A DNA stretch of 18,689 nucleotides from JALZDI01 sp965653225 (GCA_965653225.1 CBFGZI010000078.1:1-18689), one strand, 5' to 3'; shown: positions 1 to 7,223, numbered from the stretch's first letter. Notes: generated by a model from the letters alone, not told the origin. Program-made: numbers and translations.

Positions 1-112
1 CGACGCGGTGCGACGGACGCGGAGGGCACCAAGAGGGGTGGCCCGGTCGGGCCATACAGGCGAGCCGCGGCCACGTCTAGCGTCGAGTACGTCGACCAAG
101 GAGGGGTGCCAC

Positions 113-478
113 ATGTCGGGACTGGAGACCAGAAACTTCGACACACCTGAAGAGAAGAGGCCCTTCGCGGACAAGGGGTCAGCAGAGGTCGTGACGCTGG
201 GCGGGAGCTCGGTGCTGAAGGCGCGCTTCGAGCCGGGATGGCGCTGGTCCGAGCACGTGCGTCCGATCGTCGGCACCGAGACCTGCGAGTCGCCTCACTT
301 CTTCTACGTGCTCTCGGGCCGCTTGCACGTGTTGATGGACGACGGCACAGAGGGCGAGACCGGTGCCAACGACGTCACCCGCATCGACCCGGGACACGAC
401 GCGTGGGTGGTGGGTGAAGAACCCTGTGTCGTCATCGACTTCGGGGCCTTGCCGACGTACGCCAGGCACGCCGACTAG
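113..478 (+). CDS. Small cupin-domain protein
   Basis: A 121-residue protein with a single cupin (double-stranded beta-helix) domain. The first cupin motif covers about residues 46-70 (H48, E59, H62, then YVLSGRLHV). The second covers about residues 84-100 (G84, then IDPGHDAWVV with H95). These histidines and the glutamate could bind a metal, but the spacing is not the canonical HxH...E pattern, so the ligands are inferred. There is no signal peptide or membrane segment, so it is probably cytosolic. The ATG at 113 is chosen because a near-perfect Shine-Dalgarno, AAGGAGGGG at 98-106, sits six bases before it; the frame is open further upstream but lacks such a site. A TAGCGT at 78-83 could be its -10 box. 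Small stand-alone cupins range from sugar isomerases to dioxygenases and binding proteins, so no substrate is assigned. It is convergent with the DUF5703 gene. Confidence 0.8.
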   Translation: MSGLETRNFDTPEEKRPFADKGSAEVVTLGGSSVLKARFEPGWRWSEHVRPIVGTETCESPHFFYVLSGRLHVLMDDGTEGETGANDVTRIDPGHDAWVVGEEPCVVIDFGALPTYARHAD

Positions 479-513
479 GAGTCGCCGACTGGGCGGTCGC
501 CGACCAGGCAGTC
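470..513. repeat. Three imperfect 15-bp tandem repeats across two stop codons
   Basis: Three consecutive units at 470-483, 484-498 and 499-513 match a consensus close to GCCGACTGGGCGGTC (14, 15 and 15 bases). They start inside the last codons of the cupin gene, include its stop, fill the convergent gap and reach the stop codon of the minus-strand DUF5703 gene. The last two units can also fold into a hairpin, described separately. Confidence 0.6.
487..513. terminator. Candidate bidirectional terminator between convergent genes
   Basis: GACTG (487-491) pairs with CAGTC (509-513), and inside it GGTC (495-498) pairs with GACC (502-505) around a GCC loop, with a 3x3 internal mismatch between the stems. 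There is no T-tract on either side. The position between two convergent stop codons fits a bidirectional terminator of the U-poor actinobacterial type, but the stem is short and interrupted. Confidence 0.35.
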
Positions 514-694
514 AGAGGGTGCTGCGTACGCGGATGATCCGCCTGCGCAGGATGACGCGCCGCGTGCCGTTGGCGAACAGGCGTACGCGGTCGAGCTCCC
601 ATCCGCCGTACTCCGCCTCTGCGGCAAGCATCTGCCGCACGGCGGAGCGGCCCACCGTGCGGGGGACCATCAGCCTGCGGAACTCGAAGTCCAT
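512..694 (-). CDS. DUF5703 family small protein
   Basis: A 60-residue, very basic protein that starts MDFEFRRLMVPR and ends in a run of arginines and hydrophobics (RRVILRRRIIRVRSTL). The pattern of an N-terminal short strand, a helix with AAEAEYGGWEL at about residues 24-34 and an arginine-rich C-terminal strand matches my memory of the actinobacterial DUF5703 family, whose function is not known to me. It lies nine bases behind the aldo/keto reductase gene on the same strand. Its ribosome binding site, TAGGAG, overlaps the TAG stop of that gene, so translation is probably coupled. There is no signal peptide. The basic charge would fit nucleic acid or ribosome binding, but that is speculation. 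Confidence 0.75.
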   Translation of the reverse strand: MDFEFRRLMVPRTVGRSAVRQMLAAEAEYGGWELDRVRLFANGTRRVILRRRIIRVRSTL

Positions 695-703
695 AGCGCA
701 CTC

Positions 704-1678
704 CTACCGCTCTGGGTAGCCCACGTCTATGCGCGACACGTCGTCCAAAGCCTCCACGATGGCCCGGGGGAGTGTCACGTCCTCGGCCGAGAGCGCGCCG
801 CGTAGCTGCGCGGCGGTGCGGGCACCCAGGATCGGCGCGGTGACGCCGGGCCGGTCCCGCAGCCATGCCAGCGCGACCTCGACCGGCGAGAACCCGAGCC
901 CCTCGGCGGCCTTGCACACCGCCTCCACGATCTGCCCGCTGGCGGAGTCGAGGTAGGGCTCGACGAAGCCCTGCAGGTGCGGCGAGGCGGCCCGGGAGTC
1001 GGCCGGGGTGCCGGAGCGGTACTTGCCGCTGAGCACGCCCCGTCCGAGCGGGGACCAGGCGAGCACACCGAGCCCGAGCGCGGACGCGGCGGGCAGGACC
1101 TCGCGCTCGACGCCGCGGTTGAGAAGCGAGTACTCGACCTGCGTCGATGCCAGCGGGGTTCGCCCGGGCCAGGCGCGCTGCCAGGTGGCCGCCTGCGCGG
1201 TCTGCCAGCCGGAGTAGTTGGAGACACCGACGTAGCGGGCCCGACCCGAGGAGACCGCAACGTCCAGCGCGCCCAGCGTCTCCTCCAGCGGGACCTCGTC
1301 GACCCACATGTGCACCTGCCACAGGTCGACGTAGTCGACGTCGAGGCGGCTGAGGGACTCGTCGAGGGTGCGCAGCATCGCGCCGCGGGAGGTGTCGTGC
1401 AGCCGGCCGCCCCGCTTGTCGAGCTGTCCCAGACCGGCCTTGGTGGCGATGAGCACGTCGTCGCGGTCGACGGTGTCGCGAAGCAGCTCCCCGATGAGGC
1501 CCTCGCTGCGTCCCTCGCCGTACGATGCGGCGGTGTCCAGCAGGGTGCCCCCGGCGTCGACGAACGCGGCGAGCTGGTCGCGCGCCTCGTACTCGTCGGT
1601 GTCCTGCCCCCACGACGTCGTTCCCAAGGCGAACCGCGACACCTTCAGCCCGGTCTGGCCGAGGAAGCGCTGCTGCAT
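704..1678 (-). CDS. Aldo/keto reductase
   Basis: A 324-residue NAD(P)H-dependent oxidoreductase with the (beta/alpha)8-barrel of the aldo/keto reductase superfamily, normal length for the family. The catalytic tetrad is visible as D48 (LLDTA), Y53 (ASYGEG), K80 (IATKAG) and H123 (WQVHMW). The late cofactor-binding part includes PILGARTAAQL. It should reduce aldehydes or ketones to alcohols in the cytosol; the real substrate cannot be read from sequence. The ATG at 1678 starts the typical MQQRFLGQTGLKVS N-terminus. No Shine-Dalgarno precedes it, but TAGCCT ends seven bases upstream, suggesting a leaderless message. It is divergent from uppP and forms a two-gene operon with the DUF5703 gene. 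It resembles the YghZ/Kv-beta-like branch of the family rather than plant-type reductases, an assignment made by eye. Confidence 0.9.
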   Translation of the reverse strand: MQQRFLGQTGLKVSRFALGTTSWGQDTDEYEARDQLAAFVDAGGTLLDTAASYGEGRSEGLIGELLRDTVDRDDVLIATKAGLGQLDKRGGRLHDTSRGAMLRTLDESLSRLDVDYVDLWQVHMWVDEVPLEETLGALDVAVSSGRARYVGVSNYSGWQTAQAATWQRAWPGRTPLASTQVEYSLLNRGVEREVLPAASALGLGVLAWSPLGRGVLSGKYRSGTPADSRAASPHLQGFVEPYLDSASGQIVEAVCKAAEGLGFSPVEVALAWLRDRPGVTAPILGARTAAQLRGALSAEDVTLPRAIVEALDDVSRIDVGYPER

Positions 1679-1685
1679 TCAGCCG

Positions 1686-1691
1686 AGGCTA
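1686..1691 (-). promoter_or_regulatory. Candidate -10 box, aldo/keto reductase
   Basis: Reads TAGCCT on the minus strand and fits the actinobacterial TANNNT -10 consensus. Seven bases separate it from the ATG at 1678, so transcription would begin at or next to the start codon. No clear -35 is seen. Confidence 0.45.
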
Positions 1692-1717
1692 GTCGAGGAC
1701 GGAAGTCGAGGGGCTAT

Positions 1718-1723
1718 TAGGCT
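1718..1723 (+). promoter_or_regulatory. Candidate -10 box, uppP
   Basis: TAGGCT preceded by T, in the 101-base divergent region between the aldo/keto reductase gene and uppP. Transcription from about 1730 would give a leader of about 50 bases that carries the AAGGAG ribosome binding site at 1768-1773. The -35 is unclear. Confidence 0.4.
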
Positions 1724-1779
1724 CGCCGGTCGGAACGAGGCCGTAAGCGACCTCCCGCCGCGTCACGAAGGAGATCGAG

Positions 1780-2601
<822 letters not shown>

Positions 2602-2608
2602 CAAACCT

Positions 2609-2627
2609 CGTGACGCGCCAAGATTCC
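2609..2627 (+). repeat. Intergenic direct repeat, copy 1 (CGTGACGCGCCAAGATTCC)
   Basis: This 19-base sequence recurs exactly at 2651-2669, and its first 11 conserved bases (GTGACGCGCCA) recur inverted at 2702-2712. All copies lie in the short uppP-corA gap and I found no other copy in the window. Confidence 0.8.
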
Positions 2628-2650
2628 GGGTCCTGGCGCCCGCCCCAGAC

Positions 2651-2669
2651 CGTGACGCGCCAAGATTCC
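2651..2669 (+). repeat. Intergenic direct repeat, copy 2
   Basis: An exact 19-base copy of 2609-2627, starting 42 bases after the first. Its GTGACGCGCCA core pairs with the inverted copy at 2702-2712. Confidence 0.8.
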
Positions 2670-2712
2670 CGGTCGCGTGACGGTTACGCCACCAAGAAAT
2701 ATGGCGCGTCAC
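2652..2712. terminator. Nested hairpin between convergent uppP and corA
   Basis: GTGACGCGCCA (2652-2662) pairs perfectly over 11 bp with TGGCGCGTCAC (2702-2712). Inside the loop, GCGTGA (2675-2680) can pair with TTACGC (2684-2689), with one G-T pair, around CGG. The structure lies between two convergent stop codons, so a bidirectional terminator is the simplest role. There is no T-tract. A dispersed repeat element is the alternative. Confidence 0.45.
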
Positions 2713-2728
2713 CGAGTGTTTCGCGGGG

Positions 2729-3709
2729 TTAGAGCCAGCCGGCGCGCTTGAAGAACTTGTAGAGCACCCAGCACGACCCGGCCATCAGCGCCAGCGCGAA
2801 CGCGTACCCGAAGCGCCAGTGCAGCTCGGGCATGTGCCGGAAGTTCATGCCGTAGATCCCGGCGATCATCGTGGGCACGGCCACGATCGCCACCCACGCC
2901 GAGATGCGGCGCATGTCCTCGTTCTGCTGCACGCCCACCCGGGCCAGGTGGGCGGACAGCGCCGCCGAGAGCAGGTCGTCCATCGCGGTCACCTGGTCAC
3001 TGACCCGCACCACGTGGTCGAGCACGTCGCGGAAGAACGGCGCCGCGCCTTCCTGCATGCCCGGAATCGTGGCGTTGGCGAACCGCGACATCGGCTCGCG
3101 CAGCGGGATGACGGCTCGCCGGAACTCCTGCACCTCGCGCTTGAGGAAGTAGATGCGCTGGGCGTCGCTGGTGCGCTCGGGGCTGAACACCGACGCCTCG
3201 ATCTCGGCGATGTCCTCCTCGACCTCGTCGGCCACGGTCTCGTACTCGTCGACCACGCGGTCGCAGACCGCGTACACCACCGCCATGGGGCCGTGCCCGA
3301 GGACCGCGGCCCGCTCCTCGAGGTCACGGCGCGCACCGGTGAGCTCGGCTCCGGAACCGTGGCGGACCGTGACGACGTACCCCCGACCGACGAACACGTT
3401 GATCTCACCGGTCTCGACCGCGTCGTGCTCGTCGACGTACCACAGGGTCTTCAGCACCAGGAACAGGTCGTCGCCGTACCGGTCGATCTTGGGTCTCTGG
3501 TGGGCGTTGATCGCATCCTCGACGGCCAGCGGGTGCAGGTTGAACTCGTGTGCGACCTCGTCGAGCTCGGCGGCGCTGGGCTCGTGCAGCCCTATCCAGA
3601 CGAAGTCGCGTTCCTGGTCAGCGGCGGACAGCGCTGCGTGCACGTCGTCCTTCGACGACGCCAGTCGCACCCGCTCACCAGCGCGGTAGACGGCACAGTC
3701 GACGATCAT
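2729..3709 (-). CDS. corA: CorA-type magnesium/cobalt channel
   Basis: A 326-residue CorA-family (2-TM-GxN) divalent cation channel, which imports Mg2+ and Co2+ as a homopentamer in the cytoplasmic membrane. The long N-terminal part (about residues 1-260) is the soluble alpha/beta domain followed by stalk helices, including HPLAVEDAINAHQRPKIDRY. TM1 is about residues 266-286 and ends in the selectivity-filter motif Y-G287-M288-N289-F. The short periplasmic loop has the conserved MPEL, then TM2 covers about residues 299-318, and the tail is basic (YKFFKRAGWL). Length is normal. The start is the ATG at 3709. There is no strong Shine-Dalgarno, but CACAAT six bases upstream could be a -10 box giving a leaderless message. 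It is divergent from the histidine phosphatase gene and is most likely a stand-alone transport gene. Specificity beyond Mg2+/Co2+ cannot be read. Confidence 0.94.
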   Translation of the reverse strand: MIVDCAVYRAGERVRLASSKDDVHAALSAADQERDFVWIGLHEPSAAELDEVAHEFNLHPLAVEDAINAHQRPKIDRYGDDLFLVLKTLWYVDEHDAVETGEINVFVGRGYVVTVRHGSGAELTGARRDLEERAAVLGHGPMAVVYAVCDRVVDEYETVADEVEEDIAEIEASVFSPERTSDAQRIYFLKREVQEFRRAVIPLREPMSRFANATIPGMQEGAAPFFRDVLDHVVRVSDQVTAMDDLLSAALSAHLARVGVQQNEDMRRISAWVAIVAVPTMIAGIYGMNFRHMPELHWRFGYAFALALMAGSCWVLYKFFKRAGWL

Positions 3710-3765
3710 GCGGCCATTGTGCCTTGCGTCACGTCCGGCACGGACGCCCCTTGGTCACGCACCGT

Positions 3766-3771
3766 TAGGGT
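3766..3771 (+). promoter_or_regulatory. Candidate -10 box, histidine phosphatase
   Basis: TAGGGT followed by six bases and then the GTG start at 3778, a layout typical of leaderless actinobacterial transcripts. The same bases contain a weak purine stretch (AGGGTGG) that could act as a Shine-Dalgarno if transcription began upstream. Confidence 0.45.
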
Positions 3772-3777
3772 GGCGCC

Positions 3778-4497
3778 GTGCCCACCGTCCTGCTCGTCCG
3801 ACACGGCCGCACCACCGCCAACAACGACGGGGTGCTGGCCGGTCGCAGCAGCGGCGTGCACCTCGACGACGTGGGCACCGCCCAGGCCGAGGCCGTCGGG
3901 AGACGGCTCGCCGACCTGCCGCTGGCCCGGCTCGTCAGCAGCCCGCTGGCCCGCTGCCGGCAGACGCTGGCGGCGATCGCGGCCGCGCACTCGGCACCGC
4001 CAGAGCCGGTGACCGACGCGGGGTTCACCGAGTGCGGGTACGGCGAGTGGACCGGCAAGCCGCTCAAGAGCCTGGCCAAGGACCCGCTGTGGAAGACCGT
4101 GCAGAACCAGCCGTCGGCGGTGACCTTCCCCGACGGCGAGTCGATGCAGCAGATGCAGGCCCGCGCGGTGTCCGCCGTACGCCGCCACGACGCGGAGGTC
4201 GAGCAGCAGCACGGCCCGGACGCGCTGTGGGTCGCGGTCTCGCACGGCGACGTGCTGAAGTCGATCCTCGCCGACGCCCTCGGGCTGCACCTCGACCTGT
4301 TCCAGCGGATCGTCGTCGAGCCCGGCTCGCTGTCGGTCGTGCGCTACACACCCGGTCGCCCGTTCGTGCAGCACCTCAACGACCGGGGCAGCGACCTGGC
4401 CGGGCTGCGGCCCCCGAAGCGTCGCCGCCGCCGCGCCCGCGGAGACGCTCCCGTCGGCGGTGGGGCTGGCGCGGGTTCGGGCCGGGACAGGTTCTAG
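3778..4497 (+). CDS. Histidine phosphatase superfamily protein (putative phosphomutase)
   Basis: A 239-residue member of the histidine phosphatase (phosphoglycerate mutase-like) superfamily. The phosphohistidine motif is R8-H9-G10-R-T. The other catalytic residues fit R59 (SSPLARCRQT), E85 (GFTECGYGEW) and H156 (VAVSHGD). It resembles the Rv2135c/MSMEG_4193 group, annotated as putative phosphomutase. By context it is the first gene of a run leading to mshC, with DUF3090 and a SCO1664-family gene between; the same grouping occurs in mycobacteria. The true substrate is unknown. A role in dephosphorylating a mycothiol precursor is a hypothesis discussed in the findings. Residues 211-221 form a strongly basic patch, then a glycine-rich tail to 239, beyond the normal fold. 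The GTG start gives the canonical PTVLLVRHG N-terminus. Confidence 0.88.
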   Translation: MPTVLLVRHGRTTANNDGVLAGRSSGVHLDDVGTAQAEAVGRRLADLPLARLVSSPLARCRQTLAAIAAAHSAPPEPVTDAGFTECGYGEWTGKPLKSLAKDPLWKTVQNQPSAVTFPDGESMQQMQARAVSAVRRHDAEVEQQHGPDALWVAVSHGDVLKSILADALGLHLDLFQRIVVEPGSLSVVRYTPGRPFVQHLNDRGSDLAGLRPPKRRRRRARGDAPVGGGAGAGSGRDRF

Positions 4498-4500
4498 GGT
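4495..4500 (+). promoter_or_regulatory. Candidate -10 box, DUF3090 gene
   Basis: TAGGGT, whose first three bases are the stop codon of the preceding phosphatase gene. It ends eight bases before the ATG at 4509. Either the gene has its own leaderless start or it is only read through from upstream. Confidence 0.35.
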
Positions 4501-4508
4501 CAGGTGCC

Positions 4509-5084
4509 ATGCCCGTCGTCCACCTTTTCGACCCGCCCGAGCGTTTCGTCGTGGGCACGGTCGGTGAGCCCGGTCAGCGCACGTTCTTCCTGCAGGCGCG
4601 CTCGGGCAGCCGGCTGACCAGCGTCGTGCTGGAGAAGGAGCAGGTCGCCGCGCTGGCCGAGCGGGTGGACGAGATGCTCGACGAGATCGTGCGCACGAGC
4701 GCCGGCTCGAGCACGGTGCCGGCGGTGTCGCCGGTCGAGCTCGACGACTCCGAGCCGCTCGAGCAGCCGATCGAGGAGGAGTTCCGCGTCGGCACGATGA
4801 CGCTGGCCTGGGACAACTCCGCCGAGCAGGTGGTGCTGGAGATCTTCTCGGTCGAGGCCTCCAGTGAGGACGAGGAGGAGTCCGCGACGGCCCCCGTGGA
4901 GGACGAGGACAACGGCGAGGTGCTCGAGGTGCACCTGACCGCGGCCAGTGCGCGCGCCTTCGCCAAGCGGGCCAACAACGTCGTGGCGGCCGGCCGTCCC
5001 GCCTGCCCGTTCTGCGGCAACCCGCTCGACCCCGAGGGCCACATCTGCCCCAGGGCCAACGGCTTCCGCCGACTCCAGGGATGA
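4509..5084 (+). CDS. DUF3090 family protein with C-terminal zinc-ribbon-like motif
   Basis: A 191-residue actinobacterial protein of the DUF3090 family (annotated as conserved hypothetical). It starts with the family-typical LFDPPERFVVGTVGEPGQRTF. A predicted helical stretch (about residues 43-64) follows, then a beta-rich segment (FRVGTMTLAWD, about 92-102). A highly acidic linker (about 116-136) comes next. The C-terminal domain ends with C166-x2-C169 and H178-x-C180, a likely Zn2+-binding knuckle. No enzymatic motif is recognised. It has no signal peptide, so it is cytosolic. It begins 11 bases after the phosphatase stop and ends seven bases before the next gene, so the three are probably co-expressed with mshC. 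The CxxC...HxC module would suit a scaffold or nucleic-acid-binding role, which is inference. Confidence 0.88.
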   Translation: MPVVHLFDPPERFVVGTVGEPGQRTFFLQARSGSRLTSVVLEKEQVAALAERVDEMLDEIVRTSAGSSTVPAVSPVELDDSEPLEQPIEEEFRVGTMTLAWDNSAEQVVLEIFSVEASSEDEEESATAPVEDEDNGEVLEVHLTAASARAFAKRANNVVAAGRPACPFCGNPLDPEGHICPRANGFRRLQG

Positions 5085-5091
5085 CCCAGGA

Positions 5092-5883
5092 ATGACAGGG
5101 CCGCCGGCCCCGGTCGAGCTGCTGGAGCGGGGGAAGCTGGAGGTGGAGGGACGCCTGCTGACCGCGTCGAACGCCACCTTCGTGGGGCAGGTCGACCTTG
5201 ACGGCACCACCGCCGCCTGCGTGTACAAGCCGGTACGCGGCGAGCGCCCGCTGTGGGACTTCCCCGACGGCACGCTGGCCAACCGCGAACGGGCCGCCTA
5301 CCTCGTCTCCGTCGCCACCGGCGCGCCCCAGGTTCCCCCGACGGTGCTGCGCGACGGTCCGTTCGGCCCGGGCATGTGCCAGCTGTGGATCGAGGAGGAC
5401 CCCGAGCAGGAGATGGTCGACGTCGTGCCGTCAGGCGAGGTCGCGGACGGGTGGCTGCACGTGCTCGACGCCGAGGACCAGCACCGCACCCCGGTCAGCC
5501 TCGTGCACCGTGACCACCCCGACCTGCAGCTGATGGTGGTGCTCGACGCCGTGGTCAACAACGCCGACCGCAAGGGCGGGCACGTGCTCGTGGACGACGA
5601 CGGCCACATGTACGGCGTCGACCACGGGGTGTGCTTCCACCGCGAGGAGAAGCTGCGCACCGTGCTGTGGGGCTGGGCCGGCGAGCGCCTGACCGAGCCG
5701 TGCCGGGAGGTGCTGCACCGCCTCGAGACCGCGCTGCAGGGTGACCTCGGCGACGACCTCGGCGACCTGCTCAGCCGCGACGAGCTGACCATGGTGAGCC
5801 GCCGGGTGGACCGGCTGCTGCGCACCGGGCGGTTCCCGTCGCCCTCTGCCGGTTGGCCCGCCATCCCGTGGCCCGCGTTCTGA
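5092..5883 (+). CDS. SCO1664 family protein, PI3/PI4-kinase-like fold
   Basis: A 263-residue protein of the actinobacterial SCO1664 family, with hallmarks of a distant kinase of the PI3/PI4-kinase or HipA type. K46 in VYKP is a candidate ATP-anchoring lysine. HPDLQLMVVLDAVVNNADRK (about 142-161) contains the catalytic-loop-like N-N-A-D159-R-K, followed by H164. YGVDHGVCF has D177-H-G in the place of a DFG metal-binding motif. There is no membrane segment. Substrate and even activity are unproven. The ATG at 5092 is preferred because the alternative ATG at 5081 runs into a stop after four codons. It lies between DUF3090 and mshC, the same order as in mycobacteria, which suggests a shared process. 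The C-terminus ends in a proline/tryptophan-rich tail (GWPAIPWPAF). Confidence 0.85.
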   Translation: MTGPPAPVELLERGKLEVEGRLLTASNATFVGQVDLDGTTAACVYKPVRGERPLWDFPDGTLANRERAAYLVSVATGAPQVPPTVLRDGPFGPGMCQLWIEEDPEQEMVDVVPSGEVADGWLHVLDAEDQHRTPVSLVHRDHPDLQLMVVLDAVVNNADRKGGHVLVDDDGHMYGVDHGVCFHREEKLRTVLWGWAGERLTEPCREVLHRLETALQGDLGDDLGDLLSRDELTMVSRRVDRLLRTGRFPSPSAGWPAIPWPAF

Positions 5884-5894
5884 GCGTGCGCGGA

Positions 5895-5900
5895 TAGGCT
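5895..5900 (+). promoter_or_regulatory. Candidate -10 box, mshC
   Basis: TAGGCT in the 24-base gap after the SCO1664-family gene, ending seven bases before the ATG of mshC. With no Shine-Dalgarno in the gap, a leaderless mshC transcript is likely in addition to read-through. Confidence 0.45.
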
Positions 5901-5907
5901 GCATCGC

Positions 5908-7155
5908 ATGCGCGCCTGGCCTGCCCCGGAAGTCCCGGTCCTCACCGACGCGTTCGGATACGCACCGAGCCTGGTACTCCACGACACCTCCAGCGGACGT
6001 CCCACGCCCACGCACCCCGACAAGCAGGCCGCGCGTCTGTACGTCTGCGGGATCACGCCGTACGACGCCACCCACCTGGGGCACGCCGCCACCTACGTCG
6101 CCTTCGACCTGCTGGTGCGCGCCTGGCGCGACGCCGGCCACGACGTGGTGTACGTCCAGAACGTCACCGACGTCGACGACCCGCTCATCGAACGCGCGAT
6201 CTCCACCGGCGAGGACTGGGCCGAGATGGCCGAGCGCGAGACCACGCTGTTCCGCGACGACATGGTCGCGCTGCGGATCGTGCCGCCGACCCACTACATC
6301 GGTGCGGCCGAGTCCATCGACCTGATCGTCGACCTGGTCCAGCGGCTGCGCGACGCGGGCGCGGTCTACGAGGTCGACGGCGACCTGTACTTCCCCGTCA
6401 ACGCCGACGCGACCTTCGGCAGCGTCTCCAACCTCGACCGGGCCGAGATGGTCGAGCTGTTCGGCGAGCGTGGGGGAGACCCCGAGCGCCCGGGCAAGAA
6501 GGACCCGCTCGACTGCCTGCTGTGGCAGCGGGAGCGGGCCGGCGAGCCCGCCTGGGACTCCGTCCTCGGCCGCGGGCGACCGGGCTGGCACATCGAGTGC
6601 ACCGCGATCGCGTTGAAGTACCTGGGAATGGCGTTCGACGTGCAGGGCGGCGGCAGCGACCTCGTCTTCCCCCACCACGAGATGTGTGCCTCGGAGGCGC
6701 AGGTCGCACTGACCAGTCGCCCGTTCGCGCGGACCTACGTGCACGCCGGGATGGTCGGCCTGGACGGCGAGAAGATGTCGAAGTCGCGCGGCAACCTGGT
6801 GTTCGTGTCGGCCCTGCGCCGCGAGGGCGTCGACCCGCGCCTCATCCGCCTGGCGCTGCTCGACCACCACTACCGCGACGACTGGGAGTGGACCGACGAC
6901 GACCTCGCCGGTGCCCGCGACCGGCTGGGGCGCTGGTCGGCGGCGGCGGCCATGCAGACCGGCCCCGACGTCTCCAACCTGCTGATCGACGTACGCGGTG
7001 CCCTGGCCCGCGACCTCGACGCGCCCAAGGCGCTGGTCGCGGTCGACCGGTGGGTCGACCAGGCGCTGGCCGGCGACGGTCCGGACCCCTGGGACCCCTC
7101 CGCGCCCGCGGCGTTCCGGTCGCTGGTCGACGCCCGCCTGGGTATCGACCTGTAG
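5908..7155 (+). CDS. mshC: Cysteine:1D-myo-inosityl 2-amino-2-deoxy-alpha-D-glucopyranoside ligase MshC
   Basis: A 415-residue enzyme that joins cysteine to GlcN-Ins in an ATP-dependent reaction through cysteinyl-AMP, the third enzyme of the classic mycothiol pathway (MshA, MshB, MshC, MshD). It is a class I cysteinyl-tRNA-synthetase relative. HIGH-like HLGH lies at 56-59 in the MshC-typical GITPYDATHLGHA, and KMSKS at 289-293. Probable zinc ligands for cysteine recognition are C47, C231 and H256. It lacks the long tRNA-binding C-terminal part of CysS, and TPYDATHLGH rather than the CysS-type GPTVYD motif argues for MshC. The N-terminus (MRAWPAPEVPVL) matches known MshC proteins, supporting the ATG at 5908. 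It is cytosolic. It ends the run of four plus-strand genes and is convergent with the PAC2 gene. Confidence 0.95.
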   Translation: MRAWPAPEVPVLTDAFGYAPSLVLHDTSSGRPTPTHPDKQAARLYVCGITPYDATHLGHAATYVAFDLLVRAWRDAGHDVVYVQNVTDVDDPLIERAISTGEDWAEMAERETTLFRDDMVALRIVPPTHYIGAAESIDLIVDLVQRLRDAGAVYEVDGDLYFPVNADATFGSVSNLDRAEMVELFGERGGDPERPGKKDPLDCLLWQRERAGEPAWDSVLGRGRPGWHIECTAIALKYLGMAFDVQGGGSDLVFPHHEMCASEAQVALTSRPFARTYVHAGMVGLDGEKMSKSRGNLVFVSALRREGVDPRLIRLALLDHHYRDDWEWTDDDLAGARDRLGRWSAAAAMQTGPDVSNLLIDVRGALARDLDAPKALVAVDRWVDQALAGDGPDPWDPSAPAAFRSLVDARLGIDL

Positions 7156-7223
7156 GGGCGGGCCGTTGGGCGCCGCCGGAAGCTCGGGCCCGCTCCACAA
7201 GCCATGTAGCCGGGGGTTATGGA

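Noticed and set aside
8..112. Extension of the cupin gene upstream of 113
   Set aside because: The upstream residues are arginine-rich and unlike a cupin, and a near-perfect Shine-Dalgarno directs initiation at 113.
5908..7155. Cysteinyl-tRNA synthetase (cysS)
   Set aside because: The GITPYDATHLGHA motif, the N-terminus, the shorter C-terminal region and the neighbours all fit MshC rather than CysS.
5431..7200. A 589-codon minus-strand open frame opposite mshC and the SCO1664-family gene
   Set aside because: Antisense shadow with low-complexity composition and no motif; mshC on the other strand is unmistakable.
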